DNA of 37,500 bases, from NCBI GenBank assembly GCA_012295275.1, contig CM022671.1, positions 25,240,322 to 25,277,821 of the forward strand, given 5' to 3'. Source of the DNA: Chrysomallon squamiferum (Eukaryota; Mollusca; Gastropoda; Neomphalida; Peltospiridae). The notes under the pieces are model-generated. The model saw only the letters and a list, made by a program, of their open reading frames with translations, had not been told where the DNA came from and did no database searches. Positions 13,082-21,337 of this stretch are shown one piece after another; within the stretch, counting starts at the first letter, position 1; every line of letters begins with the position of its first letter. The position numbers and the translations under genes were made by a program.

Positions 13082-13834
13082 TCACTCAGTTGATGTTTTA
13101 TTTTCCTTCTTTAACTTGATTTTTCTCTTGAATGAGGGCCAGCATCCATTAATGGCAGGTTCACTGTAGAGTGATTCGTAACTCGGTTCTAACGAGATTA
13201 TCTCTGTCTGTGAAAAATCGTAAGTTACAACCTTCCCATCGACCCAGCTGAAATTTATTATTTTGGAATCTCTGTCTTGCTCCGGTTCTGGTTCTGGTTC
13301 TGGTTCTTGTTTCACTCTCGTTTGCATCTTGTCAAAGAAGATTTCCCTTGGCTCTGGTCCGGGCTCTACCCAGTTGTATTGTATCATCTTCGATTCCGAT
13401 TCGTGTAACCACATGTTCACCAGTGACCTTTTACTGAGATCTTCTTCTGGCATTAGTGAAGAACTCGATTCTGATTTCGATTTTGGTAGAATGAATACAG
13501 GCTGCATAGGTGAATAAATCACGCTGGGTTTTGTCTCAGGAAGGTCAGGATCAGACATTCTCTGAAACTGCCTGTAGTAAATTGAATCACGAGGGTCTCC
13601 CTCAAATACAAAATATTGATTAGTTTCTTGTTCTTGATTTTTCGTTACTATCTTTGGTTCTGGTTCTAACCATTCGTAGAAGAGTTTTCGTGGATTCATT
13701 TTGTTGTTAGGCCTTTCTGATGGTCGTAATATTTCTGACTCATAGTATGGATTTATTTGTTTTGTTTTTGTTAATCTGAGACAGTTAAAATTTGATTCAG
13801 GTTCATAATGCATGCACGAATCTGCTGCCCACAT
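13082..13834 (-). CDS. Uncharacterised acidic Trp-motif protein (250 aa), paralogue of the gene at 22587-23873
   Basis: An intact single-exon frame. The ATG at 13834-13832 is the first Met after an in-frame stop about 30 bp upstream. No signal peptide, membrane segment or known domain is seen. Three aromatic-x-Trp modules are spaced along it: YEWLEPEPK (W55), YNWVEPGPEPREIFF (W155) and NFSWVDGKVVTYDF (W197). These are followed by a Glu-Pro run (177-185, before the third module) and a C-terminal GCWP motif ahead of a Lys/Arg-rich tail. The same three modules in the same order, the terminal CWP and an N-terminal DS-x(n)-F-x-C-L block recur in the 428-residue protein encoded 9 kb away on the opposite strand, so the two are paralogues despite different lengths. 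I do not recognise the family. The Glu-Pro and Ser-rich spacers suggest disorder, with short Trp motifs as the likely functional elements (inference). Confidence 0.72.
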   Translation of the reverse strand: MWAADSCMHYEPESNFNCLRLTKTKQINPYYESEILRPSERPNNKMNPRKLFYEWLEPEPKIVTKNQEQETNQYFVFEGDPRDSIYYRQFQRMSDPDLPETKPSVIYSPMQPVFILPKSKSESSSSLMPEEDLSKRSLVNMWLHESESKMIQYNWVEPGPEPREIFFDKMQTRVKQEPEPEPEPEQDRDSKIINFSWVDGKVVTYDFSQTEIISLEPSYESLYSEPAINGCWPSFKRKIKLKKENKTSTE

Positions 13835-14209
13835 TGAGCCTAGCTGTTTTGTATGGACTGGTCTTTAAGCATTTCTTTTCACTTCGTTATTTCCTTCTCC
13901 GTTTCGCTTATAACCTAAAATAAATAAATGTGGGTTAATTTCGGCATGATTACCAAATAAGATGAGAAAATGTAAAGTAACAATATTTTTATAACACAGA
14001 AATCAAAACAATCACACAAACACACACATAAACTCACATACATACACAAATAAAAATACCAATATAAAAAGATTAATGTAATTTACCTTTGCTTCAAATC
14101 GTTAACATAAGTTAAATGAATTACATTAGCTAAAATTAAGAAAATAATGTAATTATCAGAGCAAATAATGTAATTATCGCATAAGGAGAATTCATTAAGG
14201 TTTGTTTGT

Positions 14210-14261
14210 TGACGTCATCAGTAATATACTGTGACGTTTTCTTGATTATCTGATATATAAG
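14210..14261 (+). promoter_or_regulatory. CRE plus TATA box upstream of A1
   Basis: A perfect palindromic cAMP-response element, TGACGTCA, at 14210-14217, a CRE half-site TGACG at 14232-14236, and a TATA box TATATAAG at 14254-14261. The order, and near-identical spacing, recur in unit 2. This is established as a CREB/ATF-family binding consensus; that it drives A1 is inference. It also lies about 380 bp upstream of the divergent minus-strand gene. Confidence 0.6.
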
Positions 14262-14366
14262 GAAATAGTTTTTATCTACTAATAGCGCGCCTCGTATAAA
14301 CCTGATCTGTATCCCGACAGCGCATCTTTAAAAAAAAAAAAAAAAAAAAACAGAAGAAGAAAAAAC

Positions 14367-14401
<35 letters not shown>

Positions 14402-14442
14402 GTGGTTAAAAACAAACGGAAATGATTTTTTGTGTTAGACAG

Positions 14443-14446
<4 letters not shown>

Positions 14447-14509
<63 letters not shown>
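14447..14509. repeat. (AG)n microsatellite, unit 1
   Basis: A pure AG run between the CRE/TATA segment and the A1 start codon; unit 2 has one at the equivalent place. Confidence 0.95.
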
Positions 14510-14513
<4 letters not shown>

Positions 14514-14868
14514 TTATTCAGATATCAATAGCTTAACAGTCACGGTTTGTTTACATAAGTTTGTCATTTCCACGAAAAAACACCGTGTGGCGGTTTATGA
14601 TCGTATTATTATATCCTGTTAAGGTCTAACAAGATAAGGTTTAAAACAAACTGTAACAATAATGAACACGGATTGAACATTTCAAAAGAAAAACAAATAT
14701 GTGTTATCTGTTTCCAATAAACACAAGTGAATCTTCCTTAGTAATGCAAATGAGGTCTCTTTGTAAACCTATATATTTACAGCTGCAATGTGAAGTATAT
14801 CCTAGACTGGACTCAAGAAAATAAAATCATAGTGACAGATTCTATTTTTGTTTTCTGAACTGGACAAG

Positions 14869-15384
14869 ATGGCCTTGCTGTTTCGTCAGAACGAAATAAA
14901 TCTGAGACAGACAGGATCGACTGTAACAATCCCTGGTTCTCCTGTAGCTAAACTGATGTACTATTTTGACTGTGTGTGCAATGTTCTTCAGATGGACAGT
15001 GATTCAGAAACGGACCGGTTAAGAGATTATAGCAGATATTATAATCTTACAGAGGAAGAAACAAATAAGCTGATTGTTCTGTGTTTGCTATTTTCTCCGG
15101 ACAAACTGATAGGCAACTGTTTTTTCTCGGAGCCGTCACTATGTGGAGATTCGAACAATGAGTTTTATGAACTCAGCGCTGTACAGAATCGGTTTGTATT
15201 AACCCGAAACATTCTTGTAGGAAACAAAAGACGTCAGATTACCAAAATCATGTGTTTTAAAAGGGTCTGGATGGATATTTTTTATTTTCAGCCTCTGAAT
15301 TCTCTTGTCGAACAACGGAGAAGAACTGACCGCCCGACGCAAAGAAATACTGCATCTAGTAGTAGTAGCTGTACCATTCTGTAA
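14869..15384 (+). CDS. A1: uncharacterised CaaX-box protein, tandem copy 1 (171 aa)
   Basis: An intact frame. The ATG at 14869 sits in a strong context (AAGATGG) and is the first Met after the in-frame stop TGA at 14833-14835; the upstream in-frame TTG is not needed. The protein runs MALLFRQNEINLRQTG, then a Pro-Gly/Asp-Ser-Pro-(V/I)-AKLMYYFDCVCNVLQ block, an acidic DSDSET segment, an RLRDYSRYY-x-LT block, a hydrophobic helix ending in SPDKLIG, and an FYELSAVQN-x-F block. The tail is basic and Ser-rich and ends in Cys-Thr-Ile-Leu-stop, a CaaX box. With Leu as X it predicts geranylgeranylation and membrane attachment. There is no signal peptide. I do not recognise the family. A3 is a close intact paralogue and A2 a frameshifted one. 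Confidence 0.8.
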   Translation: MALLFRQNEINLRQTGSTVTIPGSPVAKLMYYFDCVCNVLQMDSDSETDRLRDYSRYYNLTEEETNKLIVLCLLFSPDKLIGNCFFSEPSLCGDSNNEFYELSAVQNRFVLTRNILVGNKRRQITKIMCFKRVWMDIFYFQPLNSLVEQRRRTDRPTQRNTASSSSSCTIL

Positions 15385-15640
15385 TTACAGTGAGGCGCAG
15401 GTGAAACATAAAACCTATTAACAGAATCACCATAGATACATTAAAGGAGTCGCACGGACTGTTATTATATATAACAACAATAACAACAATATCAGCAGCA
15501 GCCGCAGAAAAACGTAATAACAATATTATAAACATCACAACAACAAACAAAAATGATATATAAAGATTTCATGTGATCTAAATGCCAAATTGTACTCTGA
15601 AATAATAATAATAATAATAATAATATTAATTTAAAATTCT
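15385..15640 (+). other. 3' flank of A1, conserved among the three units
   Basis: This non-coding block is conserved after all three A genes. It contains CATTAAAGGA-TCGCACGGACT, AAC-triplet repeats, an AGC/CAG-type triplet patch whose copy number differs between units, a CATCACAACAACAA run, and AAT repeats at about 15601-15623. It is probably 3' UTR. Confidence 0.5.
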
Positions 15641-15986
15641 TTTTTGTTTTTCTAAATCGTATGACGCTAGTTCGCTATTTCATCGGAACGATGTGAATTT
15701 TTTAAGATGGTTGATTCTCTTAAAGCTAAATCGACATATTACTTTACTAAAACTGGTTTGGTGTTTTCTTCGGATTGAAGATGACTCATACACACGTAAT
15801 TATCACATTTATCTGACAGAAACGGATCATGTATGTTTTGTATTCCTTGTTTGTGAACTGACAGGCAAGCGTCGTTTCACGGAAGAAATTGTTTCTTTTT
15901 CTTTTAGTTCTTCTTCCATAAAACCAATATATATTATCTTGTATGCAGTGTATAATAAAATAACTTTAATGAATTATTTTTTATAA
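15641..15986 (+). pseudogene. B1: shortened, diverged A-like relic, open frame
   Basis: A frame stays open to TAA at 15986, but the only upstream start is GTG (15693), so no ATG-initiated gene is evident. Similarity to the A genes is collinear. TTTTCTAAATCG...TTTCATCGGAACGA matches the A 5' block TTTTCTAAACTGGACAAG...TTTCGT-AGAACGA. The peptide EDDS-TRNYHIYLTET corresponds to DSDSET-RLRDYSRYYYLTQ. GAACTGACAGGCAAGCG matches A's AAACTGATAGGCAAGTG. Internal segments and A's C-terminal part with its CaaX box are missing. It carries AATAAA at 15954-15959, which may serve as the poly(A) signal for A1. It could instead be a short diverged gene. Confidence 0.5.
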
Positions 15987-16362
15987 TTATTTATGTAGGT
16001 TGTATCTTTGTATGCTTATGTATGTATATATGTATGTATGTATGTTTCTATCTTTACATGTATATATATATATATATATGAGCATGGATATATGTATATA
16101 TTTATGTATGTGTGGGGGGAGGCATACATAACCTTTTGCTTATTAACAGGTATTTATTAATAATTTAATTCTAATATTAGGCTACTGGTTACTTTGATTG
16201 TGTATTGATAGATTGAAATAAATAATTTAAACACACACATACACAAATAAAAACAATATAAAAAAAAAAAATGTAATTTACCTTTTCTTTAAATCGTTTA
16301 CATAAGTTAAGAAAATAATGTAATTATCATGCAACAAGGAGAATTTATAAAGGCTTGTTTGT

Positions 16363-16415
16363 TGACGTCATCAGTAATGGTACTGTGACGTTTTCTTAAT
16401 GTTCTGATATATAAG
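16363..16415 (+). promoter_or_regulatory. CRE plus TATA box upstream of A2
   Basis: TGACGTCA at 16363-16370, a TGACG half-site shortly after, and TATATAAG at 16408-16415. CRE-to-TATA spacing is 45 bp, against 44 bp in unit 1. Confidence 0.6.
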
Positions 16416-16671
16416 GAAATAGTTTTCAACTAGCAATAGCCGAGACTCGGATAAACCTGATTTGTACCGCGACAGCGTAGTATCGAAAAACAACAAACAA
16501 TAGAAGAAAAAAAATAAAAATTAAATTTACAACAAATATATATAATAATAATAATAATTGTAGTAGTAGTAGTAGTAGTAATAGTAAACAAATGGGGGCT
16601 ATCTGCGTTTTGATATATTCTAGCGTTTAACAAAAATTGGACTGTTGCATGTAAGAGAGACATAGACAAAC

Positions 16672-16675
<4 letters not shown>

Positions 16676-16734
<59 letters not shown>
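16676..16734. repeat. (GA)n microsatellite, unit 2
   Basis: A pure GA run in the position equivalent to the unit 1 AG run. Confidence 0.95.
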
Positions 16735-16736
<2 letters not shown>

Positions 16737-17182
16737 TCACTGGATCTATTATTCAGATATTAATATTTAGCATAACAGTCATGGTTGGTTGTGCAGGTGT
16801 GTCATTTTCACAAAATAAAACACTGTGTGGTAGTTTATGAACGTATCATTATTACGGAAGCTATATTATACCCGGTTAATATCAAACAATATAAGGTCTA
16901 ACCGTGTAACAAAACCAACCGTGTAACAAAACTGAACACAGATAAGTGACTGATTGGACTTTACAAAAGAAAATATATATATATATGTGTGTTCCCTGTT
17001 TCCAATAAACACAGGTGAGTTTTCCTTACTGAAATCAGATCTCTTGTAAGCCTGTATATACAGCAGTTGCAATGTGAAGTATATCGTAAATTGGACTGGG
17101 TGAAAAGATTTATAATAATAATAATAATAATAATAATAAACAGAGGAGACAGATTATATTTTTGTTTTCTAAACTGGACAAG

Positions 17183-17611
17183 ATGGCCTTGCTGTTTCGT
17201 GAGAACGAAATAAATCTGAGACAGACAGGATTGGTTACGGCTGTCCCGGATTCTCCTATTGCTAAACTGATGTACTATTTTGACTGTGTGTGCAATGTTC
17301 TTCAGATGGACAGCGATTCAGAAACGCTCCGGCTAAGAGATTATAGCAGATATTATTATCTTACACAGAACGAAATGAAAGCACTGTTACTTCTGTGTTT
17401 GGCATTTTCTCCGGACAAACTGATAGGCAAGTGTTTTTTTCCGAACGAGTCAATGTGTCCAAATGCGGCCAATGAGTTTTATGAACTCAGCGCTGTACAG
17501 AATCATTTTGTATTAACGGAAGATATTCTTGTAGGAAACCGAAGACGTCAGATTACCAGAATCATGTATTTTAAAATGGTCTGGTTGGAGCGTAATTATA
17601 TCAGCCTCTGA
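17183..17611 (+). pseudogene. A2: tandem copy 2, C-terminus lost by a one-base frameshift
   Basis: The ATG at 17183 has the same strong context as A1 and A3. The frame matches A1 and A3 through FYELSAVQN, GNRRRQIT and the following MVW block. It then meets a stop at 17609-17611 after 142 residues. Relative to A1 and A3, one base is missing near 17600, just before CAGCCTCTG. The alternative frame after that point is open and conserved, and it ends in Ser-Asp-Ser-Cys-Cys-Cys-Thr-Ile-Leu-stop at about 17715. The lesion is therefore recent, or it is a sequencing/assembly error. As it stands, the encoded protein would lack the CaaX anchor. Confidence 0.78.
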
Positions 17612-17970
17612 CGTTTCTTGTCGAGCTACTGAAGAGAACCCAACGGCAGCCGAACTCAATAACGCACAGCAATACTGTATCTAGTAGTGACAGCTGTTGT
17701 TGCACCATTCTGTAATTATGGTGAGGCGCAGATGACACCAAAACCTACAAACAGAATCATCATAGATACATTAAAGGAATCGCACGGACTCTTACTATAT
17801 GTAACAACAATAACAACAACATCAGCAGCAGCAGCCGCAGGAACAGTAACAACAGTATTATAAACATCACAACAACAACAAAAAAAAAGGTGATAAAAAA
17901 TAACCTTTAAATAAAGTTTTCATGTGATCTAATAAATATTATTATTATTATGATTAAAATATTTTATTTT
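17612..17970 (+). other. 3' flank of A2
   Basis: This holds the out-of-frame remainder of A2 (to about 17715), then the conserved post-A block with the GCACGGACT word, AAC and AGC triplet patches and ATT repeats. No other gene is seen. Confidence 0.5.
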
Positions 17971-18312
17971 AGTTTTTCTAAATCGGATGACGCGAATTCG
18001 CTATTTCATCGGAACGAAGTGAATTTTATAAGATGGCTGATTCTCTTAAAGCTAAATCGACATATTACTTTACTCAAACTGGTTTGGTGTTTTTTTCGGC
18101 TTGAAGATGACTCAGACACACGTAATTATCACATTTATCTGACAGAAACGGATCATATATGTTTTGTATTCTTTGTTTATGAACTGACAGGCAAGCGTCG
18201 TTTCACGGAAGAAATTGTTTCATTTTCTTTTTGTTCTTCTTCCATAAAACCAATATATATTATCTTGTATGCAGTGTATAATAAAATAACTTTAATGAAT
18301 TATTTTTTATAA
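17971..18312 (+). pseudogene. B2: second shortened A-like relic, frame open
   Basis: Nearly identical to B1 and open to TAA at 18310-18312. The open frame extends upstream through FSKSDDANSLFHRNEVNF, which parallels the A leader FSKLDKMALLFRENEINL. As in B1, there is no ATG at the equivalent of A's start, the middle and C-terminal A blocks are missing, and there is no CaaX box. That the frame survives in two units suggests either recent amplification of an already decayed copy or residual function. Confidence 0.5.
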
Positions 18313-18599
18313 TTATTTATGTAGGTTGTATGTTTGTATACCTATATATGTATGTTTACATGTGTATATATATATATATATATATAGATAGATAGATAAA
18401 TGTGTGTGTGTGTGTGTGTGTGCGTGTGTATATATTTATGTATGAATGTATGTATCTATGCGTGTGGTATGTGAGGGAGCATATATAACCTTTTGCTTAT
18501 TAACAGGTATTCATTATACATTTAATTAATAATTTAATTCATTAGGCTGCTGGTTACTTAGATTCATTGTGTATCGAAAGATTAAAATAAATAATTTAA

Positions 18600-18665
18600 A
18601 CACACAACACACACACACACACACATACACACACACACACAAATAATAATAACAACAACAACAAC
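18600..18665. repeat. (AC)n / AAC repeats at the unit 2-unit 3 junction
   Basis: Interrupted AC dinucleotides run into AAT and AAC triplets. The same kind of AC-rich spacer sits at every unit boundary. Confidence 0.85.
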
Positions 18666-19050
18666 TAGGTCTGCGTACATTTACACTATCGCAATCCCCA
18701 TAATCCACCAATAGAATATATATTTCGGATAAAGGGACATAACCTGTGAAAAGCTCTATTATTGAACCTTTTTATTATTTCAGCACCATATACATAAACA
18801 ACCAATTATGTAACGATACTGAATACAGATTCATTGGACTTTACAAAAGAAAACATATATATGTGTTCTCTGTTTCCAATAAACACAGGTGAGTTTTCCT
18901 TACTTATTGAAATCAGATCTCTTGTAAGCCTGTATATACAACAGTTGCAATGTGAAGTATATCGTAAATTGGACTGGGTGAAAATGTTTATAATAATAAT
19001 AATAATAATAATAGTTACAGATTATAATTTTGTTTTCTAAACTGGACAAG
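18666..19050 (+). promoter_or_regulatory. Upstream region of A3 lacking the CRE/TATA segment; probable 5' UTR donor
   Basis: Unlike units 1 and 2 there is no TGACGTCA or TATATAAG. A different block, from CTAGGTCTGCGTACATTT to about 18815, takes its place. Homology to unit 2 resumes at ATTGGACTTTACAAAAGAAA. A consensus splice donor, ACACAG|GTGAGT, ends a possible non-coding exon at 18888, matching 17014 in unit 2. Unit 1 has the weakened ACACAA|GTGAAT at 14726. Confidence 0.4.
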
Positions 19051-19557
19051 ATGGCCTTGCTGTTTGGTCAGAACGAAATAAATTTAAGACAGACAGAATC
19101 GACTGTAACAGTCCCTGATTCTCCTGTAGCTAAACTGATGTACTATTTTGACTGTGTATGCAATGTTCTTCAAATGGACAGTGGTTCAGAAATTCTCCGG
19201 CTAAGAGATTATAGCAGATATTATTATCTTACACAGATCGAAAAGGAAGCACTGTTACTTCTGTGTTTGGCATTTTCTCCGGACAAACTGATAGGCATAT
19301 GTTTTTTTCCGGAGGAATCAATGTGTGAAGATTCGCCCAATAAGTTTTATGAACTCAGCGCTGTACAGAATCGGTTTTTATTAACGGAAGATATTCTTGT
19401 AGGAAACCAAAATCGTCATATTATGAAAATCATGTGTTTTAAAATGGTCTGGATGGAGCGTTATTATTTTCAGCCTCTGAATTCTCTTCTCGAACAACGG
19501 AGAAGAACGCAAAGAAATACTGTATCTAGTAGTGACAGTTGTTGTACCATTCTGTAA
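19051..19557 (+). CDS. A3: uncharacterised CaaX-box protein, tandem copy 3 (168 aa)
   Basis: An intact frame with ATG at 19051 in the same AAGATGG context and stop TAA at 19555-19557. It is collinear with A1 along its whole length: NEINLRQT, SPVAKLMYYFDCVCNVLQ, RLRDYSRYYYLT, SPDKLIG, FYELSAVQN and FQPLNSL blocks. The C-terminus reads Ser-Ser-Asp-Ser-Cys-Cys-Thr-Ile-Leu, a CaaX box with an extra Cys just before it, as in proteins that are both prenylated and palmitoylated. It differs from A1 by substitutions and a short tail deletion (the DRP-type residues before TQRNT). The promoter context differs from A1 and A2. Membrane-attached cytoplasmic location is inferred from the CaaX box only. Confidence 0.8.
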   Translation: MALLFGQNEINLRQTESTVTVPDSPVAKLMYYFDCVCNVLQMDSGSEILRLRDYSRYYYLTQIEKEALLLLCLAFSPDKLIGICFFPEESMCEDSPNKFYELSAVQNRFLLTEDILVGNQNRHIMKIMCFKMVWMERYYFQPLNSLLEQRRRTQRNTVSSSDSCCTIL

Positions 19558-19828
19558 TTACAGTGAGGCGCAGATGAAACCGAGAACCTACAAACAGAAT
19601 CACCATACATACATTAAAGGAATCGCACGGACTGTTACTATATATAACAACAATAACAACAACAGCAGCAGCAGCAGCAGCCGCAGAAACAGTAACAACA
19701 ATATTATAAACATCACAACAACAAACAAAAACGTTATATAAAGATTTCATGTGATCTAAATGCCAAATTGTACTCTGAAATAATAATAATAATAATAATA
19801 ATAATATTAATTTAAAATTCTTTTTTTT
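19558..19828 (+). other. 3' flank of A3 with AGC/AAC triplet repeats
   Basis: The same conserved block as after A1. The AGC triplet run (about 19661-19682) is longer than in unit 1. (AAT)n at about 19780-19804. No gene. Confidence 0.5.
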
Positions 19829-20045
19829 TTCTTCTAAATCGGATGACGCTAGTTCGCTATTTTATCGGAACGAAGTGAATTTTATAGGATGGTTGATTCT
19901 CTTAAAGCTAAATCGACAGAAACGGATCATATATGTTTTGTATTCTTTGTTTATGAACTGACAGGCAGGCGTCGTTTCACGGAAGAAATTGTTTCTCTTT
20001 CTCTTTCTTATTCCATAAAACCAATATAATAAAATGACTTTAATG
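19829..20045 (+). pseudogene. B3: internally deleted A-like relic
   Basis: It starts like B1/B2 (TCTAAATCGGATGACGCTAG...TCGGAACGAAGTGAATTTTATA). It lacks about 90 bp relative to B1/B2, between AAATCGACA and GAAACGGATCATA. The junction falls on a shared GACA, which suggests a short direct-repeat deletion. A second deletion removes the segment around the B poly(A)-like region. The frame is broken. Confidence 0.6.
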
Positions 20046-20318
20046 AATTACTGTTTTTATAAATATTTACGTAGGTTACATGTGTGTGTGTCTATATAAA
20101 TATGTCTGTATGTTTACAGGTATATGTATGTTCATATATTTATGTATATATTTTATGTATATGTGCATGCATGTATGTATCTATGCGTGTGGGGGGGGGC
20201 ATACATAACCGTTTGCTTATTATCAGGTGTTTATTATTAATTTATTGATAATTTAATTCATTAGGCTACTGAATACTTAGATTCGTTGTGTATTGAAAGA
20301 TCAATATACACAATTTTT

Positions 20319-20357
<39 letters not shown>

Positions 20358-20580
20358 CACTCAGATAATAACAACTAGGTCTGCGTACATTTACACTCTA
20401 TCGTAATCACCGTAATCCACCAATAGAAACTGTTTGTAGGATAAAGGTGCATAATCGAACTTCCTAGTTACCAATACGTCCATAACCTGCCAAAAGCTCT
20501 ATTATTGAACCGTTTCATTGTAACAACACCATATGTGCGTGTATGTGTGTGTATCTGTGTGTGTGTAGATAGATAGATAT
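20046..20580. other. End of unit 3 and remnant of a fourth unit
   Basis: TG/TA/TATG simple repeats are followed by an AC run (about 20322-20349). Then comes the AACTAGGTCTGCGTACATTT...CACCAATAGAA block also found at the start of unit 3. It contains an extra stretch and ends in GT/GATA repeats at 20580, directly against the transposon-like element. No A gene follows. Confidence 0.5.
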
Positions 20581-21155
20581 CGTGGTACCTTGACTTAAGA
20601 GTTTAATTCGTTCCGTGACCGAGCTCGTAACTCAGTTTGCTTGTATATGAAATTAATTTTCCCAGCTGAAATTACTTGAAATACCATTAAACCGTTCCAC
20701 CCCACCAAAAAAAAAAAAAAAAACTATATTTTTGTAACGTGTTTTTAAATAAGGAAAATGTATTTATAAATTACAAAAATTTTATTAAAAAAATAATAAG
20801 TAAATAAAAGAGAATTTAAAGAAATAAATTGGTTTTATAAAATGTATTTATCTTGGAGATCAGACAAATTATTTTAACGCTGGAGTTACAGCCTTTATCG
20901 ACTCCTTCTGCTTCAGTATGGGACATATCCTAGAAGTACAACGCTCGTATATCCTAGCCAAGTCGACTAAATGCACACCTCGCTCATGTTTTTCTATGAT
21001 TTCATGCTTTAATTCAACGGACATCATCCGCTTCTTCTTCTCAGCACTGTGTTTTACACTCACTTTCTTACAATCCACGGTCAGAAAATAGAAATTTGGC
21101 AAAATTCTTAACAAAACCCGAACACAACACAACAAAGATGCTTCCACGGCCAGGT
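20581..21155 (-). mobile_element. Truncated Tigger/pogo-like DNA transposon copy 1
   Basis: The left end, GTGGTACCTTGACTTAAGAG, matches the terminal repeat of the complete copy at 33454-34216. Collinear similarity continues through the poly-A block and a reverse-strand reading frame. That frame (20869-21165, minus) encodes KKKRMMSVELKHEIIEKHERG followed by VDLARIYERCTS-ICPILKQKE. This is the N-terminal pipsqueak/CENP-B-type helix-turn-helix typical of Tigger-class transposases of the Tc1/mariner superfamily. The catalytic DDE domain is absent. The right terminal repeat is missing, with similarity ending near 21155. Confidence 0.78.
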
Positions 21156-21337
21156 AAGTATGCATGTATGTTTACTGGTATATGTATGTTCGTGTATTTA
21201 GTAAGGCGGGATAATGTCTGCAGTTTTTAATTAATTAATGTTTTGCTTTATTTTAAACATTATTGTCGTTGTTTAACAAGAACACTCAGAACTTAAATGT
21301 CATGGTTATATTCCAGTATTGTTAAGACACGTAATGA

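Larger units (their letters stand above)
13985..20580 (+). repeat. Tandem array of three gene-bearing units plus a fourth remnant
   Basis: Direct repeats of about 1.7-2.4 kb: unit 1 about 13985-16220, unit 2 about 16225-18590, unit 3 about 18590-20310, remnant about 20310-20580. Each full unit holds, in order, an AC/AT-rich spacer, a promoter-like segment, an A gene, a 3' block with AAC and AGC trinucleotide repeats, a shorter A-like relic (B), and another AC-rich spacer. ATG-to-ATG distances are 2314 bp (A1 to A2) and 1868 bp (A2 to A3). Units 1 and 2 share the CRE/TATA segment. Unit 3 and the remnant instead share a block beginning AACTAGGTCTGCGTACATTT. The remnant stops where a Tigger-like element begins. 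Confidence 0.85.

Noticed and set aside
13263-13517. Plus-strand frame rich in Ser-Gly
   Set aside because: Antisense shadow of the Glu-Pro repeats of the minus-strand Trp-motif gene.
13740-13780. AATCTGAGACAG shared between the minus-strand Trp-motif gene region and the A genes
   Set aside because: A 12-base match on the opposite coding strand with no extension; most likely chance.
14848-14868. Upstream extension of A1 (and equivalents in A2 and A3) starting at TTG
   Set aside because: A strong-context ATG lies seven codons downstream in all three copies; TTG initiation is not expected in an animal nuclear gene.
16430-16669. Minus-strand frame with poly-Thr and poly-Ile
   Set aside because: Produced by AAT and AGT triplet repeats upstream of A2; not conserved in unit 3.
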